Made by a program: the position numbers and the translations under genes. The notes below the pieces were generated by a model. The model ran no database searches. It had not been told where the DNA came from and was given only the letters and a program-made list of their open reading frames with translations. From the NCBI GenBank assembly GCA_037893225.1, contig JAZGUH010000327.1, forward strand, positions 868,001-932,000: a stretch of DNA of 64,000 bases. Reading direction: 5' to 3'. Origin of the DNA: Hippasteria phrygiana (lineage: Eukaryota; Echinodermata; Asteroidea; Valvatida; Goniasteridae). Of this stretch, positions 44,297-56,917 are shown piece by piece. Numbering within the stretch: the first letter of the stretch is position 1; each line of letters begins with the position of its first letter.

Positions 44297-45020
44297 GGGA
44301 AGAAAGGGTAACAATAGGGACAATGAGACCCCACAAGGTAGTCTGTAGAAATCTTGGGCCCCACAGGGAAAACGCTATAGTTTGAGATTTCAATACGAAC
44401 AAAGAACAATAGTAGGATAAAGGTGGACAATCGTGGTACCCCATAAGATACATATGTCAAGATGTACAGGTTATCCATTACGTCTGAGGGCTTCGGGCAG
44501 AGTTATATTCGAGTCCCTGCAAGTCCTTTCACAAGTCCAGTCAGAAGTCCATTCAGAAAGCAGGTCACAAGTAACTGGATGAACAATGACAAAGGAATGC
44601 CTTTGTCAAAGCTCATTTGAATAGCTTGGGATTGGGATTAGGACTGGAGGGCTTGTGATGGACTGGAATGCATCTCTGGCTTAGGGCAATAGGGGATTAG
44701 TGATAACAATACATGAAGACCTTGTTCATGCATGTACAAACCTTATGGGGCTTTTGCAAAACCAATGAGAGTCCTTGCCAAAAAGTTAAAGTACCTGTAC
44801 AATAGGACAATAGGAAGTCCCGATTGAAGGTGTTCACACACTTGGGTACCGGGTTTTCATACAAGTACTGTCTTAGGGGGTCCCACGCACAATGGGTAAC
44901 AATGGGTAACAATGGGGCCCCACAAGGTAGTCTTTAGAAATTTTGGGCCCCCACGAGGAAATCGCTATGGAGTTTGAGATTTAAATAGGAACAAAGAACA
45001 AAGAACGATACTTGGTGAAC
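44297..45020 (+). repeat. Direct repeat pair of about 125 bp
   Basis: Copies at 44305-44425 and 44885-45010 share ccccacaaggtagtct, tagaaat-ttgggccc, aaa-cgctat and gaacaaagaacaa. Between them lies 44504-44668, which is repeated inverted at 59441-59613. Confidence 0.7.
44504..44668 (+). repeat. Interspersed repeat D, copy 1
   Basis: It shares cctgcaagtcctttcacaag, aactggatgaacaatgacaa, aggaatgcctttgtcaaagc and ggactggagggcttgtgatg with the reverse complement of 59441-59613. Ends not defined. Confidence 0.75.
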
Positions 45021-45602
45021 AATAGTGGTATAAGGGTGTGTATGTGAGGATGGGTATGTGTGCGTGTGCACGCAAGCAAGCAATCAGGTTGGGACACTAT
45101 AACTGCGTTGGCCTTGGGGTCCTCTAGAATGCTAGATGGTAATTGTGCTTAAAACAATATAAATGGTTGGGACATTATAACTTCAGAAGGACTTGAAATC
45201 TTAAAATGTACAAAAAGTCAAACAAGCTGCAGTTCATGCACTTTCAGTTCCTCCCCCTGAAAAAATGTGTGCACCCCCAGAAATTTCACCCAGTTACGCC
45301 ACTGCTTGACATATCAACTTCCTATTGGTATGTGGGTTGGCCTTGGTATGTGCCCTAGAACCCTATTGATTGTTGACCCCATGTAGGTTAAATGTCAAGG
45401 CCATTATGTTTAAAACAATGGAAATGGTTGGAACTTGAGAAGGACTTGACATATCAACTTTATATTTGTTCTTTAAACAAAATCAGTCTTTAGTTAAGAA
45501 GTGTAATTCAACTTGGCGGGGCATTTTTTTTTTTTCAACACATCATTCTTGTTTTATTCAGTTTCCAACTTACCCTACTCCAACTTCTTTGTGTATGTAT
45601 GC

Positions 45603-46086
45603 TATAGGGCTGTTCATTTTCAAATAATTCAGTATTCGAAACTGGATTTGACCGAATATTCGATACTTACAGCGATCAAGTTTTTCACATGTCAGCTGCA
45701 ACTGCATGCCGCGCCGTTACGCTGGTGCTTTACGTGTGGCGATCGATATTATGGACTGCTCGATCAACATTTGTTTTGCAATCGCCCATTGTATCGAGAT
45801 CATTATATGGGTACGTTACGTTCTGAAAAGAAACAAACTCTAGCCTGCGTTTTTGCAGTAAGTGTCCAGGATTTTACGCATGGGAACAAAAACCTCTGGC
45901 CACAAAAAAGTTACCTTCGACAAAAAATGTGGCATTTGACACTGCTAAAGCTCCGTAACTTTCTACTAAAATAGCATCAGTCATATCTGTACGTGCATAT
46001 ATTTTTTTTTTAATATTCGAACCAGCCAAAAGGTATTCGAATATTCAGTTGAGGATCGAATATTCGATATATTCGGGACAGCCCTA
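45603..46086 (+). mobile_element. hAT-like non-autonomous element 1, TSD ATGTATGC
   Basis: The ends tatagggctgt and acagcccta are inverted repeats. Subterminal gaatattcg words recur. ATGTATGC flanks it at 45595-45602 and 46087-46094. A partial relative is at 20064-20256. The 153-codon open frame inside shows no transposase motif. Confidence 0.75.
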
Positions 46087-46094
46087 ATGTATGC

Positions 46095-47600
46095 CAGTGT
46101 TGTAGGTCTAAGGTCTCGGTCTCGGTCTCGTCCTAACAAATTCTCGGTCTCGGGAGGGCTGGTCTCGGTCTCGGTCTCGGATGCCATGGTCTTGGGTTTT
46201 ACCCCCGAGACCCGTCGAGACCACACCAAAAATATGTGCGATGTGCCACACAAATCTAATCTTCATTCCAAACATAAACGATGTTGTAAAGTGCAAGTTT
46301 TCATGGAGAAGAATTAGATTCAAGCTGGAAAGGAGACCAGTATATGCGGCTTGTTTATTCAGAGTACTGGACTACTGGTACCCGCTGATGTGCATCGCCC
46401 ATGTATTTCACTATTTTCCCCAACATTACAGCTCTTGAGTGAGTTTTTGTAAAAACCCAGTGGTCACTGAATCCTGCAAACTATACCCAGTCATTGGGAG
46501 GGTAATTTCATGCGGCACCTCACTCATCACTTTTTGTTGGCGTGACTGTTTACAGCTGGATGGGAACTTCCGATGAAATCAAATAATTGTTATTCGGTAA
46601 ACAAAAAATAGGAAAACTGGATTTTTTTAAATCTCCGATTTCTCCCAGTCAGGGTTGTGTTTGAAATAAAACTGCACGTGATGCCATCAAGTTATTTTAA
46701 AATAAATTGTTCACTAACATTCTTAACCCTTTGCGTACGGATGACGCCACATCGTGCACAAAAACAACAGTGGCACCAGGCCGGGATGATGCCTATAGCC
46801 GCTATTTGTGCAGTTTCAATCCATTGTTGGATTATTGTGTATGTTACGCTTGACTGCACAAGCACATTGCGGCCGTTTCGCTTGGCTGCACAGGCTGCCC
46901 CGGCACCCCCGGCGCCTCACTACGAATACCGTACTTAAGGGGTTAAAGCAGTATTCCACGTTTCAATTTGATTTTTCTTCAGTGTTTTGAATACATGTAC
47001 ACAACTTCTTGGAAAAGCCAGCCATTTTCCATTTAGGACAATCAGCAATTCTAGTCGGTTTTATTTTTATGCAAATAATATTTGGAGAAATTAGTCTGTC
47101 ACAGTGCCAAAGGTCTCAAAGCCCCAACTACATGTATTTACCAGAGATGAAATAAATAACTCAAATTTGTGAAATCCATTAATTTATGTGTGTACGCTGC
47201 GAGTCATTATAGTTGAACACTTAATTCTATATAGCTTGCATAATTAAAGATAGTGGCCCTTGATAAAGCCGACTTCATATATATGCATATATAAATTTAT
47301 CAGAAGATCCCCGATGTTCACCTTTCGTACGAGTTAGCACAAATAATTTTCCACGCGTTTTTTAACCTTTTGATCGAAAGCAGGGCACAGCACCCGATCA
47401 GGGAAATGGGCTTAATTATTAAACGCCATAATTTTTTTGTTTGGTCTCGGTCTCGGTCTCGGCCTGCAAAGTCTCGGTCTCGGAAGTGTTGGTCTCGGTC
47501 TCGAAAGCCTTGGTCTTGGTCTCAGTCTCGGTCTCGGTCTCGAAAGCCTTGGTCTCGAAAGCCTTGGTCTCGAAAGCCTTGGTCTCGGTCTACAACACTG
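46095..47600 (+). mobile_element. hAT-like non-autonomous element 2, TSD ATGTATGC
   Basis: cagtgttgtag (46095) and ctacaacactg (to 47600) are perfect 11-bp termini. ATGTATGC lies at 46087-46094 and 47601-47608. Both subterminal regions are arrays of ggtctcggtctcg (46105-46185 and 47442-47592), unusually in the same orientation. A TTAA MITE is nested at 46723-46946. Confidence 0.8.
46723..46946 (+). mobile_element. TTAA MITE family A, copy 4, nested in hAT-like element 2
   Basis: TTAA-bounded, with ends ttaaccctttgcgtacgg and gtacttaaggggttaa. One 68-bp unit. Its position inside 46095-47600 dates it after that insertion. Confidence 0.85.
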
Positions 47601-48110
47601 ATGTATGCCCAAAACTACAACGACCATGGTATGGCCCATATTTTATTACGCATTGACAAGTTCTGTCCAACTGTCCGGATGTCAAACTGATGTGTGCCAG
47701 CACCTTTCTGTTTTCCATTTTGAATGTAGTCTTTATTTTCTAAATTTGTACATACAAATATGCAAATAAGTAGGAAGCGGAATACACATTGTGCTGGTAC
47801 TTTTTTTTGTTCCCTGCCCAAAAGCAGTCCAATTAAGTCTACTTAATCCTTAAAAGTGAATTCAACTGAACAGGCCTAGTCTTTGGCCATGTTAATGTTG
47901 ACTTTTGGGGGGGGGGGGGGGTTGTATGTTAAATTAAATATTAAGTCCAATGGGAGCAGCTGGAAAATGAATGTTCCTAGCTGTTAACTTATCGTGACCC
48001 CTATGTAAAACTTAACAGACTGACAGCAGTTGCAGAAGTTTCACACAGAACTTTCAACCTTGCATAGACAATTAACGTTTTGCAGGTTATAGTGCCCAAG
48101 CTGGAAAAGC

Positions 48111-48459
48111 TATAGGCATTTTCACACTATGTACATTTCACCCGTGTCGAAATCTACACGGGTCCAACCCGTGTAGACTTTTTGAAATGTCAACACGGGT
48201 CACTTACGCTACCTTTTCACACTACTCAACGCGGTTACACAGGTCGAACTCAACCTAGAGGTGTTTTCAACACAAGTTGAACTTCTCTACACGGGTCGAG
48301 AGCTCTCAACCTACCTCCCGAGCAGGGTTACTTTCAACCCGGGTTGAGTGATCTACACGGGTCAGTGCTGTGTTGAAAATGTTGTAGTGTGAAAAGTCAA
48401 CACGTGTTGGACCCGGGTACAACACAGAGATTTTTCGTAGTATGAAAAGGCCTTTATAT
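48111..48459. mobile_element. MITE with ggcattttcacacta ends and many acacgggt motifs
   Basis: The left end ataggcattttcacactatg and the inverted right end aaggccttttcatactacga are terminal repeats. At least eight copies of ctacacgggt/acccgtgtag-type words in both orientations fill the interior. TATA flanks both sides. Confidence 0.7.
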
Positions 48460-48656
48460 GAAACTTATGCCAGAATGTTTAAAGTGAATCAGCATAACTT
48501 TATTATCTTTATGCAAGGTCACAGAAGGAAATGTTCAGTGGGAACAAAGCTTGTGACATGGCTAATTTTCATAATGCAGATGTTGTAGTCAGCCAGGTGT
48601 GCTTGTATTGTGCAAAGACCTGCAAATACCAGTAATTCTCAACCCCCAAATCAGTA

Positions 48657-48930
48657 TTTTTTTATTTTTTTATTTTTTTATTTGGCATTCAGCCGGGATA
48701 GCCCACAAAAGTCTTTCGACTTATTTCCAGTGGGGTCCCATAATAGAAGATGAGGAAGGAAGTTACAGTTTTAGACATGGGAGGAAAACCCCAGAGAATA
48801 ATTCTGGAGAAAACCCACGGAATCAGGTAGGAACTGAAAACCCAATCCACATGTTAGCCTCAGCTGGGATTCGAACCGGGGTCACAGTGGTGGAAGGCGA
48901 GGAAAGTACCACTACACCAACCTGATTCCT
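48657..48930 (-). mobile_element. tRNA-derived SINE
   Basis: The minus-strand head from about 48930 has ggttggtgtagtggta (A box) and ccggttcgaatccc (B box). The body has a ccgtgggttttctccagaa-type motif, and the tail is A/T-rich (the plus-strand ttttttatttttttat tract at 48657-48682). Confidence 0.7.
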
Positions 48931-49338
48931 CCAAATATCAGTTTCAACCTGTAAGTGATAAGTCATTTCTAAAAGTGCTTAGTTATAATTTTTACCACAA
49001 TTTTAATTTATAACCCCAATGAAAAGGCATCAATTAGGCCTGATAGTTATTTCAGGCATGCTTAGCAAACGGCAGTGAAATGGCGCAACCGCCATTGGTA
49101 TCTAGCCAGTAGCCATGTTCTCATTGTACTTTTTTTGGTCAATCTACATGTACCATGACTTTTCTGTAGAATGACAAAATTAAGTTCAGTAGGGAAATGC
49201 GGTAAACTAATGTCCCTGTCAACTTTATCGCAACTGTGATGTAAAACTACCAGGCCCAAAGTGGTCCATGCAGCCATGGGAAGTTATCGGACGGTAAAAA
49301 GACCAATGGAACAGCCCCGTGCTGTAGAACTACCGCAA

Positions 49339-49565
49339 CCCTGCTGAAAACCACTTTGTAAGCAGTCCAATGTATTACGTAAAAAATGGTGGTATAGTTC
49401 CCTGTCTCCTTGTGTATAGTACGCCGACATGTGATTACATGCAGTTGCAGTGGAGTAAACTGAGCGACGACCACATGCTTGCAGCAACGACGCTTTTTGT
49501 CTGTTTGCTACTTGAAACATGACAGATTTTATCGTTTTTGTGAGAGATTTAATTGGGTTAGACAT
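49339..49565 (-). CDS. Minus-strand first exon with mitochondrial-type leader (candidate)
   Basis: From ATG at 49565 the minus strand reads MSNPIKSLTKTIKSVMFQVA, NRQKASLLQACGRRSVYSTA, TACNHMSAYYTQGDRELYHH and FLRNTLDCLQSGFQQ to a gttgcg donor at 49338. The first 45 residues have six Lys, three or more Arg and no acidic residue, with amphipathic spacing and an R-R-S-V-Y-S processing-like site. That is what a mitochondrial presequence looks like. No family is recognised and the next exon is not identified, so this may be chance. Confidence 0.3.
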
Positions 49566-50124
49566 CAGTTTCTTCTTCCTCTTGGCACGACCACCTGTTG
49601 GGTCAACTTTTTTTTTCTTCTTTTTTTTCTTTTTTTTTAGGAGACTTTGGAATTCGGCAGTGCATTTGATGACGAAGCCTTTTTTTTACAAATGTACTAT
49701 ACTAATATAATCTCTCTTTGCCTCAATGGGTCCGGTAGCTGACTATTCAATGCAATTTTAGCTCGCGAAAAATTGTTACTGCACAGCGCCCACAATCTGA
49801 CATTCTGCCAGCCTTGCAAGTCAAATAAACATTCCGTCAGTTATAAAAGTCCAAGTGACATAAAGGCATGTTTCCACGAGGCCGCAGAAGAAACATCCAA
49901 TGGGAACACGGCTTATGACAATGTGATTGTGACTTGATGTAATCTAGGCGTAAAGGCCTAAATATTTTATGCAGATTTCCTTGTCACTGAAGTGTATTAA
50001 CGAAAGAGGATGCATTTGACTTGGAATTAAATTGAGGTATTTTTGTTTAACTTTCCTGAATGTTCATGATATTTCCTGAGATACGAAGGTGCTGTTGTTT
50101 TCATGTAGATCAAGGTACTCACCA

Positions 50125-50278
50125 TTAACCCCTGGCAGCCAAGCAAAACTGCCACAATGTGTTTGTGCAGTCAAGCGTAACAGACACAATAATCTAACAA
50201 TGGATTGAAACTGCACAAACAGTGGCAAATGGCATCATCTTACCTGGTGGCACTGGTCTTCCGTACTCAAATGGTTAA
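50125..50278 (-). mobile_element. TTAA MITE family A, copy 5 (internally deleted)
   Basis: TTAA-bounded and inverted, with one subterminal region missing so that ttaaccc joins ggcagccaagcaaaactgcc directly. Confidence 0.75.
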
Positions 50279-50949
50279 GTATGTGGCTCATTGCAGCAAG
50301 TAGTACTTAAAAAATTGTTCCAAGTGCTAAATTAAACCAGCAATTAGTTGAGTTACCAACTTCAGGAAAAGACAATATCTCTGGCAACTTTAACATTCAG
50401 ATAGGCACATATACACGGTGTTTGAGCCAGGCTTTAAATAGCGCTAGCACCCACTAAGCTTCAATCCTGCCCCTATGCTACCACTACGCTATAAATTTAA
50501 GAGGAAGAGTATATTCTAAACAATTTCAAATGAACTTAATTTTGCCCATAATCTTAAAAACTTAAACAACTTCAAAACAGTCAAGGGAAAGTGGCCAAGA
50601 ATTGCCTCAGATTGCACCACAGAGCATCTAGAATCCAAAATTTGTTGGGCCCCCTTAAGCGGACCCCAGACCCCACGCCGTAAGGGCTTCGCGCTCCGCG
50701 CTCGCATTGTCTATCCTTGAGCAAAATGCCCCTACGCTTCAATTTCATCCTGGCCAGAACACTGCATGTACAAGGTACATTTATATGCGGTTTAAAAGCT
50801 CATGCTGCAGAATTGAGAAAGAAATTTTATGGATATACCATGTGAAGTAATGAACTCCTAAAAAGTGAAATGCAGGCCTTAGAAGAATCAGAGGTATAAA
50901 CTTGGCATTTCAGTCAATTTGCTCTGACCGTCATTAAAGAGGGGAATCC

Positions 50950-51158
50950 TTAACCCTTTGCGTACGGTTGACACAAATACGTGCAGATTGAAAATTGCCA
51001 CCTGCCAATTTCTGCATTTTCAATCCATTATTGGGGTATTGTGTATGTTATGCTTGGCTGCACAAGCCTCTTGTTTCCGTTTCGCTTGGCTGCATAACCC
51101 GGCCTGGCGCCCGGACGCCCCCATGAAATACCCGGTATGCCCGGGTTCAAGGGGTTAA
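50950..51158 (+). mobile_element. TTAA MITE family A, copy 6 (subfamily 2)
   Basis: TTAA-bounded. It shares ends with copy 1, but the interior reads ttgacacaaatacgtgcaga and ttctgcattttcaatccatt, as in copy 7. Confidence 0.8.
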
Positions 51159-53022
51159 ATAAATGAGAAAGGGATCTAGTGTCAATTGGTGAACTGTGAA
51201 ACAGGATGCAAGGATGCAACAAGCTAGAGGAGTGGCATCCTCAACTGAGAACACCGCTGGAGCATGTCAGTATGGAAACCAAATTCTAGAGGACCTTGGG
51301 TAAAGATGACCCATTGATCTGAGGGAGAAGTGTGTTACTGTAGATAAGGATTCTACTTTGTAGAGTCTATATAGGTATTCTCCTGATGATGGCTAAAGCA
51401 TACTGACCAAAATGTCAAGTTTATACAGTCTCTAGTTCATCTAAGAACCGTAATTCTCTTTTTAGATTTAGTTCCTTAACATGGTTTATCCACAAAATCA
51501 TTTCTCTCTGGTTGTACTCACCACCTAGTCTATGGAATAGCAGCTCGTGCAACGCGACGAGCGTCTAATTAATATGTGTGCAGATCTGGCGATTAATTAT
51601 GCAAGACAACCGTCTCTTGACCTCTAGATTTTGACCAATCAGCCTGCTCGTTTTTTTGCACCTTCGGGAAACTGCTGATCAAGGCGCGCGTTGCTACCCG
51701 GACACGTACGCGCCCCGGATATCCATATCTTTGAAAAATGTAAACATTTCTGCACGCGCACAGAATTATGTTGCAGTTGTACTGTGCGTAGTATAGTACT
51801 GCGTTACCGCGACACGCGCGGCGGCAATTAAATTATTTTATAACTGCCATCGCATGCTATACGCGCCGTGATGAATACAGAGAATTAAACTGGGTCAGCT
51901 GACACCTACCAACCAATTAGTACCTTCGTCCACATTTCTGATCGAAATGACGTCACAAGTTTGCAAAGTCCACTCCGATTGGCTGGCGCGCGGGGTCGCA
52001 TAAATTAGCATGTCCGCATATATCAGACGTTGATATGCAATGCAATGCATGCAACGTCTGATACTCAAAGTACAACATGTACTCATACCACGGTTTCCAT
52101 TCTCATACTTGATTCATATTTTTGGAATGCTTAGTACTTCTGTATGACTTGAAAAAGGACTTGACTAATACTGGAATTTGCATCACTTGGTGATGTACAA
52201 CGCAGTAGAAACGCATGAACACAGCTCGTGATATTGTCTAGTCACATTGGCTACGATTTGATTCGTAACACATATATGGAAATGTTTGGCCCCATTTGTC
52301 TCATAAAAGATTTGGCCCATGCATGTGTGTACATGTACGGGGTCATACACACGGACCACGCAGTTCATGCATGCGGTTTGCAGTGTGTATAACATCTGGG
52401 ACTTTTTGTCAGGACTGAGTACCCAGGTCATTTCAGACACTAGATTTTATTGGTCGAGATTTTCATGTAATTCATTTTCCGACAAAACTATGTAGCCAAT
52501 CAGGTAAAGTGTTATATCAAACGAAAGTTTATAATTCAGCCATTCATAAACCGTTTACCCCGAGACCGCCCGGCCACAAGGAAATGAGTGACGGCTTGGG
52601 GAAGAGGAGGCGGTACGGTAAAAGCTCTTTACGTCAACTCTCCGTGCAAAAATGTCGAGTTTTTACGGTACAAAAATGGATTTTCCGACAAAACCGCAAC
52701 TACCATCAGTCTGATTTTGCTTCGGAGGTTTCAATGAGTAGTATTTAAAGCAAAAACCGTTTACCCCAAAACTTTAATTGCGCGAACTTTTTGGAAAAAT
52801 GTGCATTTTCACGAAAAAATGCTGATTTGGCATATGTACAAAGCGGGTGCTTGACCAAATGAGACCGATGTTTCCATATATGTGCGAAATCTGAGACAAA
52901 CAAAAATTACAGCAGAAAATTTAATAGGTCGTTAACCTGCAAAAAGCAATAGGTCTTTTGTATTGGTAGAGAGTATGTACATGCCTCATTTAAGGCCTAA
53001 TTCTTCTCCCACCACCGCCCCT
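51159..53022. other. Spacer with a small hairpin, no gene
   Basis: It includes a short hairpin at 52017-52064 (atcagacgttg...caacgtctgat, loop about 22 nt) and a CpG-rich patch at 51660-51990. No convincing exon is seen. Confidence 0.4.
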
Positions 53023-53820
53023 CCCCCCCCCCCCCCCAAAAAAAACTTCACACGCCCCCCCCTTCCCCCAAAGAAAATGCATCTCATTTTACCCCCTCCC
53101 CTTTAAATTGCACCTAGACTTCTCTGATGAGTCATGGACTAGTGCCCAGCATAAAATATTCTTTCGCCTTCTGATCTGAGACTAATAAGTCTAAGGTTAC
53201 TACTCTTTGATCACTGATTATACCATCTCATAGAGCTCCAAAGTCCTTCAATTAGAAAGGGGGGGGGGGGGGGGGGGAATACAAAAAAGCCAAAGATACA
53301 CTCTCATCCAGTAGAAATCTTTAATTGTAGTCATGTTTGTCTTGGAGGAGACAGATTCTGTGATTGTGATCATGACTGTGGTCATAATCAGAATAATAAC
53401 CACCTTCCATCTTTAATATGATCACACAGACGAGAGACCAATTTGAAGTGCCTGCCATAGCGAAAAATGGGGAACTGATATTTGTGTTAAATACTCAAGT
53501 ACAGCTAATGGCAAATACTGCAGCGTGATGCTTTCTGTGATAGCCATCAGCAAGTGATTAAGGGCGTGTTTTTTTATTCTGTTTTGTGCAAAACCTGACA
53601 GCTGCATTTGGTAATTAATACACTGTATTTGGTGAACTTTGCATGATAGAACTTTGTTTTTTATGTTGAATACAGTAAATGTTTTTTTTATTGCTAACAA
53701 TCCATCCAGGCATGCACAACCGGTGTATTTCCAAAGAAGTCTGTGGAAAATTGAATATCACTCATCAAGAGTCATGTGATAATTGCTTTATAACAAATTT
53801 TGATATTACAGTACGGCAGC

Positions 53821-54042
53821 TTAACCCCTTGCATAAGGTTGACACAAATATGTGCAGATTCAAAATTGCCACCTGGCCGGTTGACGTCTATATGTGCCAA
53901 TTTCTGCATTTTCAATCCATTATTAGGGTATTGTGTACGTTATGCTTGGCTGCACAAGCCTCTTGTTTCCATTTCGCTCAGCTGCATAACCCGGCCTGGT
54001 GCCCCCATGAAATGCCCGGTATGCCCGGGTTCAAGGGGTTAA
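53821..54042 (+). mobile_element. TTAA MITE family A, copy 7 (subfamily 2)
   Basis: TTAA-bounded and nearly the same interior as copy 6, including atgcccggtatgcccgggtt before the right end. Confidence 0.85.
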
Positions 54043-55095
54043 ATAACTAGGTGTACTTTTGACTCGAGGATACTATCGTGGAAAAAGCGATAATAATATG
54101 TTTGAACTTTGAAGAATGTAAATTTCCAAATCATAATAAATGGCAAGAAAAGCATAACTTTACATCAAAGTTTGAAAAGAATTCTTTATTTCCTGTTTGA
54201 TTTTACCCTGGACAGTTTGGGTATACCCGGCCCCGTCTGGCTTTGGTGCCTATGTACGGTGTTCTCCACGATGGGTTTTGTCGAGGGGTTATTGTTTTTA
54301 CTGCTACGCCTTTATCTCGCTACCCTCCATCCTAAATTTAACCGCCCTTTTTTAACTTTCAACTCTGTCACGTATGTACATTGTAAGAAAGGACAAAATG
54401 CATAATAGTCAGAACGTTTACAATCTTGAAGTACCCATGTGTTTGTACATATATGGGAACTATGTTGTCTAGAAAAACAAAAGGTCAGCTAGGGGAGCTG
54501 CGCACGTGTGGCGTGCCAGCCATTCATACATTTTTGGGATACCTCGTTGATTCATGAAGGGGTGTTTATGTGTTTCGGCAAAAAAAACTTCAGACAAGCA
54601 ATTCCTTCATTACATGGGATTTAAAACAAATGCATCTGTAAGTAATTAATCACTCCATTGCAAAGATCATTTTCATTTCCAAAATTATCCTGGACTCCGT
54701 TTGATAATGTACATTTCCTTCCTTTTTCTCCACCTCCTCGGTTTCTGATTCTACCCCATTCTCACCCCGACTCAAACCTGTCGGTACAAGTACAAGCAGT
54801 CTAATTACTGGTCCCCAGGATTCTACAGTTCTCCAAATTTAGCTCCTCTGCATTTGCGCGGTGTCGTTGTCAAAAAGTTGTATTGTGCATTTCAACACTA
54901 TTAGTCAATCGTGGCAGTTCTGCCTCATTTGAGACGCTATCCTCTTATCATGATTGCTGAGCAGTTCTTTCTGTAGATCTCTTTTTTGTTGGGAAATGGC
55001 CGACAAAACTGTTGACACTCATTTGTGGCACTCGGAATGTTTGCACCGGTGATAAATCAGATGATAGCGGAATTTGACAATATTTCATTTAGCAG

Positions 55096-55170
55096 GCTCA
55101 TTGACTTGACTGGAGCAGGAATTTGTTTCAGCATTTTGGGAGCTGTATTTGCAATTAAATGTGGCTGTCT
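55096..55170 (+). CDS. Possible membrane-helix exon (doubtful)
   Basis: After acceptor ttcatttagcag, an open stretch reads LIDLTGAGICFSILGAVFAI then KCGCL to a gtgagc donor. Both sites are good and the peptide would be a transmembrane helix. No in-phase partner has been shown. It could belong upstream of the exons at 60526 and 63266. Confidence 0.25.
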
Positions 55171-55462
55171 GGTGAGCATGAGTTTGAATTCGGAGCAGGG
55201 TGTTGCAAATCACTTCAGTACAGTATAAATGTATGTCTATCTTCACACGTAGCACATAAAGCATTATATTGTAGGATACAAAATAGAGTGCAGAGTGTAG
55301 TGACTGAGTGCTTTTTGCATTCAAGAATAGTTTTCTTCCATTATAATAATAATATCATTTATATGGCATATTTTTTTCAATATATACATGTACATGTGTA
55401 AATTAGTATAATAAATGTACATGTAGTTCATTAGTGGGGGAAATCCATTCAATTCAAATTTT

Positions 55463-56110
55463 AGGGGTGTGCATTTACTGGTAGTACGGGAATCGGGTAA
55501 CCGTTTATCGATGCATCAATGCAGCAAGGTGCAAGTGTGTACAGTGAGCTCTATATCTTTACGGTGTAAAATGCATTAGGCCGAGAAAAAAAAACATATG
55601 TCACTTCCGGGTTTTCAAAAAGGAGAAAGAGGGGCTTTTTATTTTATTTTGTTGTTTTTTAAGATGGCCGTCATTTAAAAATAATTCTGGCAACCGTTGG
55701 TGTTTCCCTGTTCAAAGGCGCATTAAAAATGAAAGAGACATGTTGGACATGAGAACTGAACATATTTAAAATGTTTTTTAGTATTTTTGTAGCACCATAT
55801 CAGCAAAAAAAACAAAAATAACTTCCGACTCGCAAGTATTTATTTTCCGATTGACTAGTTGACATTTTTGTGTTTTTTATACATAATTTTTCTGTGGTAA
55901 AATTTTTTTTAATCCAGGTGGCCTCCAAAAAGGAAGCGGGCGGGCATGCGAAACATGTTTTTTATTTCGCATTTCGCCTTAATCTGTTTTGTTGTTCCAT
56001 GTAGCCTGGTTTTCATTTTGAAAATTCCCCACAAATTACATTTAAAAACTGTATTTTACATTGTCAGAGAAATTACTAAGTTCTAGTTCGATTACGGGTA
56101 CATGTACTTC
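55463..56110 (-). mobile_element. Second copy of the gggctgtgcat element, inverted
   Basis: The reverse complement shares ggggaattttcaaaatgaaa, ccatg-aacaaaacagatt and agagctcactgtacac with 20830-21035. It begins aggggtgtgcatttactggt at the plus-strand left edge, lacks the hAT insertion of the other copy, and carries different internal sequence at 55600-55950. Confidence 0.6.
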
Positions 56111-56649
56111 ATTCCGCAATCTGCCAACCAGTTCCAGTTGATACTTCCATTATTTTTAGCACTAGTGCAGAGCCCGTTCAAAATGTGCCTGTTGATCCAA
56201 ATGGACAAATTGCTTGGCTTTCGTTAAATATAGCCACGGGTGTTTGTTTCCATGCCACACGTGTATCACAGCTTTGGAAGTGAGTTTCTTGGGAAGAGCT
56301 GTTTGGTAAAACTCATGCGCGTGCGTCTAATTTGCATATTAGATCATGCCCCATTGCTTGCGGGGCGGTCTATACCTGTGGCGGTACAGTGCAGTGCCCG
56401 TTCAAAATGTGCAGCAGTGCGTGGCGGTCTATACTGCCACGTTTGCAGATCTAGGCCTCCGGTATTGCTGCTTTTTTTGCAGCTTTTTTGAGAACCGCTC
56501 ATCTAAACAACTTTAAACTTGACACTGCACATTCTTGGGTCCTGAGCAATACACCTGCCGATTTTCAACTTTATACAGTGCCCGGTTCTGGAGATAATCA
56601 AATTACGGACAGAAACACATACATACACATACAGTCATACTTTCTCAAT

Positions 56650-56770
56650 ACTTCCGAGGACAATGCTTTGTGTTTCCTATTATTCCTTTAATAAAACCCA
56701 ACCCCAATAGAAAAGAACGTATTTTTACTTGCGAGGACTGAAAGGTTCTTTCTCCTCTTGTCCTCGGAAG
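56650..56770 (-). mobile_element. TA-flanked MITE family C, copy 3 (internally deleted)
   Basis: Ends cttccgaggacaa and ttgtcctcggaag. It aligns with the reverse complement of 40467-40621 but is about 35 bp shorter. Confidence 0.75.
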
Positions 56771-56917
56771 TACCTGTACATACACACGGACAGAGATTCC
56801 TGGAATTATATTAAGATGTGCAACCCCTGTGCATTACTATGTGCATTGTGGAAGAGCTTTTCACCGAGAGACGCCTATAGTCTTGTTTTCAATTCAAATG
56901 TGCATATACAGTGTATA

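Noticed and set aside
43947..44453. 168-codon minus-strand ORF
   Set aside because: It overlaps a direct repeat unit also present at 44885 and has no recognisable domain.
45513..45974. 153-codon ORF
   Set aside because: It lies within hAT-like element 1, which has a partial copy elsewhere, and shows no transposase motif.
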